Shown here: positions 21,342 to 32,530 of the stretch, piece after piece | How positions within the stretch are numbered: the stretch's first letter is position 1 | Layout: the number at the start of each line of letters is the position of its first letter | Assembly (NCBI RefSeq): GCF_000150955.2 | Contig: NC_011669.1 | Location: 2,471,401-2,535,400 of the forward strand | From: Phaeodactylum tricornutum CCAP 1055/1 | Taxonomy: Eukaryota > Bacillariophyta > Bacillariophyceae > Surirellales > Neidiaceae | DNA: 64,000 nt | Reading direction: 5' to 3' | Program-made: the position numbers and the translations under genes | The notes under the pieces: model-generated | Seen by the model: only the letters and a program-made list of their open reading frames with translations | What the model was told of the DNA's origin: nothing | The model's database searches: none

Positions 21342-22307
21342 CTAAATATTTTTGACATCCAAGCCTAGATCCCGACGCTCCTCGACTTCGCCGACCATCT
21401 TCCCCAGGAAAATACCTTTCGTCCTTTGCCCAACGCGACCGTTCTTTTTAAGAATAATGCAAATGCCCTCCTTCTCGATATTTACACCTTGTTTGATTGC
21501 TTCTTCGGCTTCGTCGTTGACCATGGCCTTCCATCCATTGCCGACGGGAAGAGCCACGCAATCTGGTACAGTCTTGCCTTCTACATTTGGGGAGAGGCCC
21601 TGAGGCATTTCAACAGGAACTATCAGTAAATCACTCATGACGAGTGAGTCTGCCAGCTTGATCGAGTCTTCGAGAATTTCAGCGATCTTTTCCTTGCCGG
21701 CTGCAGCAATTACAACCCGCTTTTCGATACCCCTGCCACGTCTCATACTTGCGAGAGATGTGGTAAAAGTTTCGGACGCTTCGTTCACATTCGGAAGATC
21801 CCCGGTGATGATCGATTTGGACCCTCGCACCGTAAGCCGAGCGAGCTCGGCGCCTTTCGAGGCTCGTTTCAATCGAGAGTCTTGCGCTTCCTTGTCTTTC
21901 TGAAAGGCCAAACCAAGGACGACCAGGCCAGCCACATCAACTCCCACATTGATCGCACTTTCTTGAAGCAAATCTGTGTTGATACCCGCCAAGGCGGCGG
22001 CGACCCGGGATGCGGATACGGCCAAACTCGTCAATGCCCCTGCTCCCAGAGAATAATAAAAAAAGAATCGGACCTTGCGAAAGGGTGACTCGGCTTCTTC
22101 CCGCAAATATAGCTCTCGACTGTACTCGGTCTTGCCGTTACTCTTGTTGTTATCACTCATTTGGAGCCGAATTGCAGAATGTTGCGTTAGGCGACCTTCT
22201 TGCGTCCGTGACGACACTAAAGGAGACTGAAAACTGCAGACGGGGGGAATGATGATTGAAATTGCGAGGAACGCAGTTGAAAGTCTCGTGAGCCAAGAAG
22301 TCCTCAT
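21342..22307 (-). CDS. LPA1/REP27-like photosystem II assembly protein (putative), plastid-targeted
   Basis: 321 residues from an ATG at 22307, one exon. The signal peptide (STAFLAISIIIPPVCS) is followed by FQSP, matching the diatom plastid cleavage pattern with Phe at +1. The core 'YLREEAESPFRKVRFFFYYS' and the following hydrophobic segment (LGAGALTSLAVSASRVAAAL) resemble the region shared by LOW PSII ACCUMULATION 1/REP27-type proteins, which help insert the D1 protein. A second hydrophobic segment follows (VGVDVAGLVVLGLAF). The C-terminal domain ends in 'GICIILKKNGRVGQRTKGIF', reminiscent of the same families. The TPR repeats of plant LPA1 are absent. Thylakoid location is likely; the family name is a moderate inference. 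Confidence 0.6.
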   Translation of the reverse strand: MRTSWLTRLSTAFLAISIIIPPVCSFQSPLVSSRTQEGRLTQHSAIRLQMSDNNKSNGKTEYSRELYLREEAESPFRKVRFFFYYSLGAGALTSLAVSASRVAAALAGINTDLLQESAINVGVDVAGLVVLGLAFQKDKEAQDSRLKRASKGAELARLTVRGSKSIITGDLPNVNEASETFTTSLASMRRGRGIEKRVVIAAAGKEKIAEILEDSIKLADSLVMSDLLIVPVEMPQGLSPNVEGKTVPDCVALPVGNGWKAMVNDEAEEAIKQGVNIEKEGICIILKKNGRVGQRTKGIFLGKMVGEVEERRDLGLDVKNI

Positions 22308-22922
22308 GATATGGATGCAATTCCTGATCGCTCAAGATTGTACGGAGACGACGAGGCTGCAACCAGATTCTGTTTGTGATTACTAAAGGTAACAACTAAT
22401 AAGTCCTCTTGCTTTCCAACTGTCCCAGACCAGAATGAGCCTGTGGTTACAGTTAGCTTGCATCTTTACCGGTGAGTTTTCGTCCCGAATGTTAATGAAC
22501 ACGTCACACACGCGAACGCATAGAGGTGACCGCAAGAGTCAGTCGTCTTACGAAGGCAATCTCTGTTCTCACAGTCAAGAGAGGTATCAATGCAAATTGT
22601 CTGGTGCCGAGAAGAAGCACGGTAGGCGAATTGTGTATGATATGTCAACGATTGGGAAAGAAACCAAATACGAGATGTTTCAGGATTGACAGTGATAGAT
22701 TTACTACCTCTGACTGTGAGCAAATGCGGGGAATCCACTTACGACAACTATTCTTTTATTTCACTGGTGACGAGGCAATTGCGGATTATGTTGGTGTACA
22801 TATATCTATTATTTGGTGATCATAGTTAGTCTATTTACATTAGTAATTGGAGACGAGCGGACTAGCTGGAACAGCTTCTCTGTCTGTGTGTGTGCTTGTA
22901 CAGTTTGTGAGGATCTTGACGA
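22308..22922. promoter_or_regulatory. Divergent promoter region with three TCACWGTCA motifs
   Basis: 615 bp between the LPA1-like gene (-) and the D-amino-acid oxidase gene (+). TCACAGTCA lies at 22569-22577, TGACAGTGA at 22687-22695 and TGACTGTGA at 22711-22719. It is one of the two densest clusters in the window. No ORF with protein character. Confidence 0.5.
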
Positions 22923-24128
22923 ATGGCTTCCAAGGCCCTCGTTGTCGGTAGCGGTGCCGTCGGTCTACGGACGGCGTTGGAACTCGTCCGGCGCAATGTC
23001 TCCGTGGTCTTGAGAGCTCCGTGTTCTCCCCTCGATCCTTCCAATACATCCCAAGGAGCAGGAGGTCTCTGGATGCCCTTTCATTGCGATGATCCCCGCA
23101 CCTTCCGCTGGGCCCAAGAAACCTTAAACGAACTCTTACCAATGGCAACTCGGCAGCAAGCCTCGCCACATCATCAAGAGAGTGAGAGAGGTTTAGTCGA
23201 GGTCGTCCCAGCCGTCTATTTGATGCGCAATCACGGCGGACCCACCGTGGAACACTTTATTGATCATTCGTACGAACCAAGACGTGGGCAGTCAACGGAA
23301 ACACTCGCATTGCCCGGGTGGACCAAAGACCCGCGTCTTGAGTTCCAACATCTGACGGTGGAGATGCTGTCCTGGCAAAATATCATCAATCGACTAAAAA
23401 TCCCGCCGGAAGAGGAACTCAAACAGGCTGGCTATCTGTATGCCTGGTTCTTTAAACCGCCGATTGTCAATACCTCGGCAATGCTCACGCACATGCTCAA
23501 CGAATTGAAAGAAGCCGGGGCTGATGTGAACGTCGAAAGTGGACACTACTACAGTTCATTGGATGAGATGCGCAACGAAGCCGCACAGCTCGACTGTGAC
23601 TGTATTGTCAATGCAACGGGCCTTGGTGCCAAAGAGATACTGCACGATGACAAAATGGTCGGTGCCCGCGGTACGTTGTTGCACTATGATCGCGAGGATT
23701 GCCCGCGTCGTGATGTGGTTCGAGACGGACCGTATGGAATCAATGGCACCGACGCCGTCATTATGACAGAAGAAGCACCCTGGGGTAGTGATACATTGCC
23801 GTGCTACTTGATTCCGCGAGGTAAATCAATCGTCGTCGGTGGATCGTATTTGGAGGAAGATAAGGAACCGTCGATTCGGAATGTCGAAAGGGATCGTTTG
23901 TTACAAAATGCCAGCAACCTTGGAATTAACACTGAAAAGGCACGTATTATCGGCGAGTGGACAGGATTTCGACCCTATCGTCCCACAGCTCGCTGCGAGT
24001 TGGATCTCGATTCGACTAGTGATATTCGAATAGTGCATAGTTACGGGTATGGCGGGAGCGGTTGGACGGTAAACGTCGGGGCTGCCGTCGAGGCAGTGGA
24101 CTTACTTATAGGTACAAAGAAATTGTAA
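22923..24128 (+). CDS. DAO: D-amino-acid oxidase family FAD flavoenzyme
   Basis: 401 residues, one exon, ATG at 22923. The N-terminal Rossmann fold 'ALVVGSGAVGLRTALELVRR' binds the ADP part of FAD. 'SQGAGGLWMPFHCDD' matches the DAO family's second FAD motif. 'CIVNATGLGAKEI' is a further flavin contact. Near the C-terminus 'GFRPYRPTARCELD' contains the substrate-binding Arg region, and 'HSYGYGGSGWTVN' is the family signature. The enzyme should oxidise neutral D-amino acids (or, less likely, D-aspartate) to keto acids with release of ammonia and hydrogen peroxide. It ends KKL, only a weak peroxisomal PTS1-like tripeptide. Length is somewhat above the usual ~345 because of an insertion around residues 75-115. 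Confidence 0.9.
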   Translation: MASKALVVGSGAVGLRTALELVRRNVSVVLRAPCSPLDPSNTSQGAGGLWMPFHCDDPRTFRWAQETLNELLPMATRQQASPHHQESERGLVEVVPAVYLMRNHGGPTVEHFIDHSYEPRRGQSTETLALPGWTKDPRLEFQHLTVEMLSWQNIINRLKIPPEEELKQAGYLYAWFFKPPIVNTSAMLTHMLNELKEAGADVNVESGHYYSSLDEMRNEAAQLDCDCIVNATGLGAKEILHDDKMVGARGTLLHYDREDCPRRDVVRDGPYGINGTDAVIMTEEAPWGSDTLPCYLIPRGKSIVVGGSYLEEDKEPSIRNVERDRLLQNASNLGINTEKARIIGEWTGFRPYRPTARCELDLDSTSDIRIVHSYGYGGSGWTVNVGAAVEAVDLLIGTKKL

Positions 24129-24266
24129 GCTCTCATAGTTTATTGGTGTAAACAGCACATCTACTGGCAATCGTCAAGGCAACATCCAAAATCTGGACGC
24201 TGCCGTATTTCTAGAACTACATTCCAAGATCTTTAGTGTACCACCTACTATAAAGTGAAACAATCA

Positions 24267-26526
24267 TTACCATCCACCTTGCGTGTTATTCTGGCCGTAC
24301 GTATTTCCAGATCCTTGCTGCTGACTATAGCCACCCATATTACCACCTCCATGCATCTGACTCATCATATACATTTGCTGTTGCTGTGGTGTCATGCCTT
24401 GCATGCCCATCCCGGTGCCGTTATTTTGCATACCCATTCCTTGGTGCTGCATACTGGGGTTACCCATCATAGAGGGATACTGCATAGATGCATTATTATT
24501 CATCATCATTTGCTGTTGCTGCATCATACCTTGCATCGAGCCCATTCCTTGGCTCTGCATATTACCCTGCATCATATTCCCCTGGTTGTTGGGTTGACTG
24601 TGCTGGTTATGCTTCATCATCACAGACGGATCCATCATATCAATAGCACTTGCTCCACCGCTACTTGCTCCCATCACTAGAGGGTTGGATCCTACCGATC
24701 CCATGGAAAGTGGTGGAGCCATTTGAATTCCGCTGCTCAGCGACGACTTATGTAGTCCGTCGATTCCAGCAAAGCTCATATTGGAGCCTTGAGTGCCCTT
24801 TTTGACAATCTCGGCGATGTGTTGCCTCTCTTGAACAAAGGTAGCAGCAGCGGCATTCGCAATAATTGGCTGGTTCAATTTATCTTCCTTTCTAGGGTTC
24901 TTCGACAGCCCGTCCAGCGAAATAAGTTTGCTCAAGGGATCGACGGGTCCCCGTGCAGAAGCAGCTGATGAGTTCACCGGTCCGGAAAAGTCTCCAAAAT
25001 CGTCCTCATTGTTGTTACTACTATTCTGCGGTGCATTAGGGCGGTTCGACTGTTGATGCGACTGGTGAGAGGTATTCGCAGAAAGCATAGTATTACCGTT
25101 CACGTTTTGTTGAGCTTGCTGCGTCACGCCGCCAATACCCATGTTGTTCATTCCATATCCACCAGCCATATTGTTGATTACAAAAGCAGCTCCACCGGCC
25201 ATTCCGTTCTGCGAATTGTTCGTAGCAGTATGCGATTGAATATTGGCGGAATCTCCGAAAGCGTCAAAGGTTTGGGTCGTATGCTGCGGAACTGACGAAC
25301 CACCAAACGCGTCAAATTGTGATCCGTTCGAAGTAGTAGCAGTGACAGGAGCGGCAAACGGATCGTTATCCTGAACGGAAGGTGCGGCCGCAAAGTCACC
25401 AAAATCATCATCGGCCGTAGCTGGTGCGGGTGCAGGTGGCGCATCAAAGGAAAAGAGATCAACTTCCGGGAGATTCGCTGGAGCAGGAGCTTCAGCAGCT
25501 TCCTTCTTTTTCTTTTTAGTCTTTTTGACTTTGGTCTTTTGGGTATCATCCGAGGGCATTGTTGCAAATGTTGGTGTTGGCTGGGATGGGGATGAGCGAG
25601 TGTCATCTTGGTCGTAACGGCCTCCGTACGAAGTTTTCTCTTCGTCGTACCGTCCTCCAGCAGCGCTATTTTTGCTCCCGATTCCGCTATCCCCGTAACC
25701 TCCACGAGAATCCCAGCTATCGTTGCCGTAGCCTGCGTAATTTCCGCCTCCTCCACCTCCTCCGCCACTATTCATTCCTCCTTGATTGCTAACACCGCCG
25801 AGATTTCCGCCAAATTTTTCTCTCAGTTTCCGGGCCTTTTGGCGCTCTTCTCGAATGCGATCGTCATCCGAAAGCATTTCAATGACCTGCTTGGACTTCT
25901 CACGCACGCCTTGCCCGCGATCAATCGTTCCTTCGTAGTAGTTGAACTGTCCGAGCGCACGCAGCGTGTGTCCGTGGTTGCGTGCATCGTCTACGCAGCG
26001 TTCCGAACCGTTCTTGATGAGATGTTCTAAAAGTGTGAGACCCTTGAAGACGATTCGCCATGCAGCGGGGCGCTGGTTTTCGAGAGATTCCCAGACAATC
26101 ATGGAAATGGTCGCGAAACGGTCGTAGTCGAACGTATCGCGCGCGATTTCGTTCATAAGAGAACTGGAAGCTCCCCAGTTTTTGTGCGACAGAACTTCGT
26201 AAACGCGAGCTTCAACCTCCGTTTTGGGCTTGGCTTGATTGAACCTGTACAAATCAGTCGACAAGAAGGGAAAGGTGTGAGTGGACAGGTGTGAGTAAAC
26301 AGTTGTTCCATTCTAAATTGGCATTATATACAAAGTACAATGGATAGATGGTACAAGTCGCGAAACGACCCAACACACCACGCAGCAACGCAGCAAGACT
26401 CTGCTTTCGTCACGGGTCGAATCTTTCACATTCTTTGTACAAGCAAGGGCAAGTTCCTCTTTCTACTTACGCATCTTCCGCCAAATTCCGGACTTTATCG
26501 ATACTAAGATCTTTCAAAAAGTCCAT
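24267..26526 (-). CDS. ENTH-domain epsin-like clathrin adaptor
   Basis: Two exons, 26471-26526 and 24267-26244, with a 226-bp intron (gtaagt...cag, phase 2) give 677 residues. Exon 1 encodes MDFLKDLSIDKVRNLAEDA. Exon 2 continues the ENTH domain ('EARVYEVLSHKNWGASSSL', 'EIARDTFDYDRFATISMIVW', 'WRIVFKGLTLLEHLIKNGSE'). ENTH domains bind phosphoinositides and bend membranes. The remaining 500 residues are disordered and rich in Gly, then Gln, Asn and Met. They carry repeated adaptor-binding peptides such as DDFGDF, FDAFG and DPFAAP, expected to bind AP-2/GGA appendages or clathrin. This architecture is that of epsin/epsinR proteins. The Gln/Met-rich tail explains the His/Leu-rich antisense ORFs on the other strand. 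Confidence 0.92.
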
Positions 26527-27095
26527 TGTGGACAAATAGACTAAGCCGGAAGTGTGCTGGTACTGACAATGAAACAGTAAATGCACAGCCTTGGTCTTTC
26601 GCTATTCTCTGTGGTACGACGAACCACGTTTGTTTGGCGCGTGGCTATCGTGTTGTCGTAGCGTTACATTCATAGTAGTACTAGCTACTAGCTAGCTATA
26701 GTACTAGCTCTAGTAGAGCGTGAATTGGTTTGACTGTGAATTGCTGCGGGTACCGTGGTAAGGGAATTGGGCCTCTCACCATTTTATACCGGTATTCCGA
26801 ATTCTCCTTTTTCACACATCTCGGTTCCCGTGCTTTCCTATCTTAGGACATCGTCTAGGTAGTAAACGATGATCCCAAATAGATACAAATGCGCCAATCA
26901 GAACGCGTATCCAAATATCATAACAGTAAACGATATTCCTCTACTAGCTAGAGAGAGAGGCAACGAGGACGAAAAATGTGGATCGTGGTCCGTTTTCCAT
27001 TTCGTATCATCCATCCTTTTCATCAAGGAATCGACCCTTACCAACTCTGATCCAGCTAACTGTAGACAAATACAGCAGTCGCAAAGTTCGTTACA
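26527..27095. promoter_or_regulatory. Divergent promoter region with CTAG-rich palindromes
   Basis: 569 bp between the ENTH gene (-) and the PIG-F-like gene (+). 26671-26712 is a run of overlapping CTAG-containing palindromes (tactagctactagctagctatagtac). TGACTGTGA occurs at 26731-26739. Confidence 0.4.
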
Positions 27096-27839
27096 ATGCT
27101 GACACCGACATTCTCACCAATAGCGCGGGCCTTACTGTGCAGTGTCGGTCTAGTCGCACTCTTGCACGGGACCATGCTCCGTCCGCTCTCGCAGGAAGCT
27201 TGGGAAATGGTGCGTTTCGAGTCGACAAAGGATCCATTTTAGTCTACGCGTACTTGTCGAGCAGATCTCACTCAGCTCTTTTGACAAGAAAAGAACAAAC
27301 GGCAGTTGGACCCGACCGAGATTGTGAAAATTCCGTGTGACGCCCATCGCCTAGGACTGTTCGTTCTTGGTGTATGCTTTTTTGCTGTTGTGCTTGCGGG
27401 TCAAACGACGCCTGCTACCATTACTAGCTTGTTGCAACGTGTTTTATTTACAGGTTTGGTGATGCTAGTGAGCGGTGCATCGCCCTACCACAATTTACTT
27501 CATTCCATGTTAGCAGCGCTCTACTTGGCGACATTATCGTCCTGGGACCCTCCCGTATTCGCTCAAACATCCTGGTGGACCTTACAAGATGGCATCAATC
27601 CGCTTTTTCCACCATACGGAGCCACAAGGTGTGCACAAACAGAACTGGCAACGATTGTATCACAAAGCACCATTGCTGCAACTATTCCGTTGCAAATTCT
27701 GCGCCTCTACGATAGGGGATGGCAAGTCCAGCGATGGCCGCTTCCCATATTACTCGGTAGCACGTACGGCTGGGCCATTGGTGTGTTTTTCGGAACATGG
27801 TTTCTTACCTTGAACCGTCCGCCCGTCAAATCAAAATGA
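27096..27839 (+). CDS. PIG-F/GPI11-like membrane protein (GPI-anchor synthesis)
   Basis: Two exons, 27096-27209 and 27306-27839, with a 96-bp intron (gtgcgt...cag, phase 0) give 215 residues, matching PIG-F (~219). About six hydrophobic segments are visible, including 'ALLCSVGLVALLHG', 'GLFVLGVCFFAVVLAG' and 'RVLFTGLVMLVSGA'. The C-terminal pattern 'RGWQVQRWPLPILLGSTYGW' followed by AIGVFFG matches the PIG-F family's RxWQxWPxP...G...G signature. PIG-F partners with PIG-O or PIG-G to add ethanolamine phosphate to GPI anchors in the ER. PIG-A, the first enzyme of the pathway, is also in this window at 53729, but 26 kb away, so this is probably coincidence. Confidence 0.7.
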
Positions 27840-29271
27840 TTAGGCGAACGTTCCCGACAGGCATATCAACGCACGATCCGGAGTGGCGCGCTGGACAGCG
27901 TCAAAAAGAAAAAAGGCAAAGGTGAGCCACAGAATCCGCTTGAATCACGGATTCACTTGGTGGGTGTGGATATCATCAGGATACAAGTCAGATCATCGAA
28001 CAGCTGCATTTTGGAGTGCATTGCTGATCTAGCATTAGAGGTGTCAGATTTTGTATAAACATTGTATCATCATCTGGTATTTTTCAATGGAGCACGCGGA
28101 TGCCAAAGAAACGAAACTTTTCTTGGAAGACAAAGTCTTTCTCGTACCGATTAGACATTTTGCTCGGCCCTTTCAGGTTCGGATAAAGGTCCATTTCGTC
28201 GATCGGCAAGAGGCTGAAAGCAAGAGGCGGTTATAGCGTGAGAAGCTCTAGTTCATCGTCAGTACTATTGCAGACAATTGACCATTGTGTTGCTTTCTCA
28301 GAAATGATTCCTATATAATATCACGCTGCTGCACGCAACTAGCCATCGGGCGATCCTTTTTGGAAGACCCGAGACCAATCGACGTGCGCAGACCTCAGAA
28401 GACCGTCGTGAAATGGAGGATGTGTTTCATCATGAAAAGAAAAAATGTTCGCAGAAGTCGTACGATTGTAAACCTTGTGGATTGTTGTCACTTTCAATAA
28501 CGTACCTGAATCTCCCGTCATCTCCGGGAAGAAAAGCAACCGTGAGGGGTTTGCTCACTGCCAGTCGAAGTCAGAGGAAAGTGAGAGGACGATACGAAAT
28601 GTGCGGTTTTACAATTACTCATCTTTCGGGCCCGTAGATTTGCGGTGATATTGACAGTGAAACGCAGTGCAGACCAACGGAGAGTTCAGATTGCGCATTC
28701 ATTGGCTCGGCGTGCACGAACGAACGTCTGGTTCACAGTCCGTGTTTGGACTCCCAATGTTTTATTGGTTGGTTGGTATCGCAGTAGGGAATCTGCGACT
28801 TCTCGGAAAGCAGGATTTCTTCCAATTAGAGCGCTCGAGGACGCATCCTTCCTCGCTTCACAGTCAACCCCTTCCCTTCGTCTTCCAACACTCGTAGCCA
28901 CTACGCGACGACCATGAGAACGAGTACTCGCAGAAACACGAAATATCTGTCCGCATCCACACATTTACACAATATTGTCCAATCAACACCGTTGAAAGCG
29001 TACCACTTCTACTTGCTTACCAACAGTTGTAAAGCTGTAAAAGTATACAGTCAGCAGAGACTGTTCGTTCTTTTGATATCCCTCACGTACGTTGTTCTTT
29101 CCAGTAACAACGAAAGGAAGAACACGAGAGGGTAAATATCGTTGGAGTTAGTTACCCAGTGACTGTAAACTATATACTTGAAAAGCACCTGTCCAGAAGC
29201 ACGCGGGAATCTCGTTAGGTCACAGGAGCCGTCGCCTAAATCGATCACGTTGGTATCATAAGATCATCGAA
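27840..29271. other. Gene-poor intergenic region
   Basis: About 1.4 kb between two plus-strand genes. Several 60-90-codon ORFs exist but none has protein-like composition, an intron or a domain. TGACAGTGA lies at 28652-28660 and TCACAGTCA at 28858-28866, about 400-600 bp upstream of the RRM gene. Confidence 0.4.
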
Positions 29272-30330
29272 ATGAAAGGTTGGGCTGATCATTCCTCGTC
29301 AGAAGACGAGGACGAGGCGCCGGAGCGCTTCAATCTGACTGTTGAAGAGATCGGCAAACCACCCGAGGAACCCCAGGAAAGGCAAGCCCAGCAAGAAGCT
29401 AAAGTCCACAAATCTCGCCCTCCCAAGACTTACGTGTATCCGACGGAGCCACCTTTTTCTGCCTTTGTGGGAAACGTGGCCTTCTCGATTGTGGATCCGA
29501 ACGACCTGGCGAACGAGCTCGTCAAAATCACCAAAGAAAAGCTCGGCGTCGATGTCGTTATTGAGAACCCACGAATTGTTATGGATCGACATTCTGAGAA
29601 ACAACAGCACCGTGGTTTTGCCTACGTCCAGGTTCAAAATGTCGATCAGCTTAAAGCTTTGATTCAATTGAACGATTTCGAAACTGTGTTGGCTGGGCGC
29701 AAGATTCACCTTGATACCGCTAATGGCAGTGGTCACGAGCGTAGTCGTGGCAACAACCGCCGAGGACCTGCCAATGACATCGATGGGTCCAAGTTTCGGG
29801 GTGGACGCTATAACCGCGACCGACGGGGTAATTCCAAAGACTTTAATCATGAAGCCGGTGACGAAGTAACTAGAGATGCAGACAGCAATATAAAGAGCGG
29901 GCCACCTGCGGTCCGTCCACCGCTTAAACTGCAGCCGCGCTCAAAACCCCTGGACGTCGCGAACCAGAGCACTCCTACAAATAGCAGTATTTTTGGCGGC
30001 GCGAAAGCTAATGATGCCGGGAATTGGCGCAGCAATCGCAAGTCTGAAGAGCAAAGCAACAGCCGAGCTCGAAGTAATCACGGTGCATCCAATAAAACCT
30101 CACGAGATAGTCGTCGTGGCAACACCGCCACCAGCGCTATAAGCAGCAGCAGTACTCAAACTGGACCACGAAAGCAAGATCGAAAAGACAGAGACGTTGA
30201 TCGTAAAAAGGCAGCAGTCGTAAAGAAGTCCCCGGTTGCGCCAGTCCCCCCTGTTCAACAGGAGCCCAAAAAAGAAGACAAGGTCGTAAACAAGTTTGCC
30301 GTGCTCGACTTTGATTCAGATTCGGACTAG
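29272..30330 (+). CDS. RRM protein resembling eIF4H/eIF4B
   Basis: 352 residues, one exon, ATG at 29272. One RNA-recognition motif spans about residues 60-145. RNP2 is 'FSAFVGNVAFSI' and RNP1 is 'QQHRGFAYVQVQN'; the domain ends LAGRKIHLDTANG. The N-terminus is acidic (KGWADHSSSEDEDEA) and the tail is Arg/Gly/Ser/Asn-rich, low complexity. It ends 'KFAVLDFDSDSD', an acidic close like that of several eIF4B/4H proteins. These factors stimulate the eIF4A helicase during translation initiation. The RRM is certain; the exact identity is an inference from order and composition. Confidence 0.82.
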   Translation: MKGWADHSSSEDEDEAPERFNLTVEEIGKPPEEPQERQAQQEAKVHKSRPPKTYVYPTEPPFSAFVGNVAFSIVDPNDLANELVKITKEKLGVDVVIENPRIVMDRHSEKQQHRGFAYVQVQNVDQLKALIQLNDFETVLAGRKIHLDTANGSGHERSRGNNRRGPANDIDGSKFRGGRYNRDRRGNSKDFNHEAGDEVTRDADSNIKSGPPAVRPPLKLQPRSKPLDVANQSTPTNSSIFGGAKANDAGNWRSNRKSEEQSNSRARSNHGASNKTSRDSRRGNTATSAISSSSTQTGPRKQDRKDRDVDRKKAAVVKKSPVAPVPPVQQEPKKEDKVVNKFAVLDFDSDSD

Positions 30331-30404
30331 AAATACACTAAAACCGAAATAAATCGCAGAAGATAGCTTATAGTTTTTTTGCGTACGGCGAGAGATATCT
30401 GTTT

Positions 30405-32530
30405 TTACCCCTTGATTTTGAGTCGCTCTATCCGACTCGCAAAGTCGGAACCACGTCTGGCGGTACGCCACAAAAAGAGTCGGGCGCCTATTGCGTCCTG
30501 CCGAAACCGTTCTTGTGCTCCGTTTGCTACCATCTCGCCCTTGTTTTCTGCAGCCGGTACAGTGATATTTATTTGATGTTGACGGGACCGTTCCTGGCCG
30601 TAAAATTCTTCTACAAATCGTTTGTCGCGATCGAATCTTGCTTTTGCTTCTTCCCATAATTCGGCCTTGGTCTTCTTTCTATCCGCACTATTCGTTGAAA
30701 CCCCTCCTTTCATTGTGCCACGACAAGACTTCGCCCCACAACGACAAACAAAACGGTCGCCCTGCTTCGTGTCAAAATGATAATCGTAGCTCAAGAATTC
30801 CCCTGCTTGAATGTCACGTTTTGCAAAAATACCATTGCGCGCGTAGCCGTTCACATTTATCTGGGTCAAAAAGCAGTTCGGGGCGCACGAGTGATTGATG
30901 AACCGACTCAAGTTGGCTTTGTGACGTGCGTCTATGTACCACTGATCGCGTAGACTCATGATATAAAAATTGGGATCATTGGGATGATCACGTTCCCACT
31001 CAGATAATCGATCCTCTTTCTCTTTGGCATCGATTACGTTACCAACATATTCCAAAACCAAATCGCCTTTCCCGATCTTATCACAAGGTACCAATCCCCA
31101 TCCTTTGCCTTGCTCCCGAAGAGGTTTACAGCGGGTAAACTTACGCTGGGTGATCCTACGATTGCCGCAGGAGGCTCCGACTCGACAGTTTCCTTTCAAA
31201 CCGTCGCCACAACATTCGGTGTAGAGAATACGATTCATGCAGTCGTCACCGCAAAAGCCAACACATTCACAAGCATCGCCTCCATGAACAATCTTAGCAG
31301 GCTTGTTCGTAGAATCGTACTGTAGAGAATTAATGTGATGATATGTTGGTGGCTTGGAATGTACCTCGTCCTTTAAATCACACGGTAAGCAAAACAGAAT
31401 GTTGCCGGTTTGTCCTTGTTCGCTAAGGGCTTCAACAATTTGGGACTCTTTAGACGTAAGCGTATTACCCAACATGTTTGAAAAAAATGGATTTTTACCA
31501 CCATTTCTGCGTTTGCGCATTTTTTGCGCTTCGGCCTTCCTCCATTTTGATTCCATGGTCTTTTCAATACCCCCTTGAATAGACGTCTCAAAATCAAGCT
31601 CCGGTAGTTTGTGGATTCCAGCATGCTCATGACAAAGAGTTGCTAACTCATGGAATTCAGCCATAGGAGCGATGCAAGTCACGTGGTACGATATCGGACA
31701 AATGAGGCAGCGCTGGTAGGGTGTGAAAAGGAGGAGTCAGAAGATTCAAACTCAAATGGGGTCGAGTGAGAAGGTGCCGTCCTTACCACCATCTGACGCT
31801 CAGTCTTACAGATAAACACCCCTGCTGACTTCGATTTCTTAGGACGTTTCCCTTTCTTAATGAACTCCTTTCCAGGAACGTCAATTGTATGTTTTTCTTG
31901 GTCTTGCTCTCTTGTCTGTGTGCACGTCCAACAGGAGTGGGCCGGGCATACGAACATAGGCTTCTCCAGAGTTTCGATCGGGATTACCCCATTTTCTGGA
32001 TGTACAAACAATTTAGAGCTAAAAGTAAGCTCAATACTGCGCATAGCCATACAGTGTTCGTGGAAAAAAAGGCCACAGTCTTCTTTACTGCAGAGGAAGA
32101 CCTCAACGTCATCATTTCCATACTCCTGGCAAAACGAGCATGGATGCCGGCGGTTTGTACAATCCTGACAGACATACGGCTCTTCTTGATCCGGAAGCTT
32201 CTGAAGTCCAGCGCATGGGTAATGAAACAGACGCCTGCACAATCCTTCACAGATTAAAAGCTGATCCGCATCGGGCTTTATCATACATTCAGCTTCTTTG
32301 CATTCACAGCAAATCCACGATGATTCGAACTCTTGTTCAGCATCTCGCAATTTTTTCTCTTTCTTCCTTCGCTTGGGCGGGTCGTTCGGAATATAGAAGG
32401 CCTCTTGGCGTTGTCTTCGCGTTCGCTTGGAGCTTCCGTCCTCAATGGACATCGTACACGTTGCTCGCGGCTCGGGAATGGCATGCTCAGAACTACTTGT
32501 AAGTCCGTATGCATTGGCAACATCGCTCAT
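30405..32530 (-). CDS. PHD-AWS-SET histone methyltransferase (NSD/ASH1-like, probable H3K36)
   Basis: Two exons, 31787-32530 and 30405-31712, with a 74-bp intron (gtaagg...cag, phase 0) give 683 residues. The join completes a Cys/His finger: KTERQMV continues as RCLICPISYHVTC. The start is the ATG at 32530; the frame opens slightly upstream at TTG. Order: basic N-terminus; a cluster of PHD-type fingers (about 85-285; 'WICCECKEAEC', 'LLICEGLCRRLFHYPC', 'VFLCSKEDCGLFFHEHC'); AWS domain ('CECVGFCGDDCMNR'); SET domain with 'GWGLVPCDKIGKGDLVLEYV', catalytic-core 'ANLSRFINHSCAPNC' and 'EFLSYDYHF'; post-SET 'CRCGAKSCRG'. This is the NSD/ASH1/SET2 group, whose members methylate H3 lysine 36 in the nucleus. 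All SET signature motifs are present, so activity is expected. Confidence 0.92.

Noticed and set aside
24120-24128. Peroxisomal PTS1 at the end of the D-amino-acid oxidase
   Set aside because: The terminal KKL departs from the usual S/A/C at -3, so peroxisomal import is only a weak possibility.
24255-24680. His/Leu-rich plus-strand ORF
   Set aside because: Antisense of the Gln/Met-rich tail of the ENTH protein; composition is explained by the repeat-like codons.
28051-28917. Several short ORFs between the PIG-F-like and RRM genes
   Set aside because: No domain, no splice support, ordinary random length; treated as intergenic.
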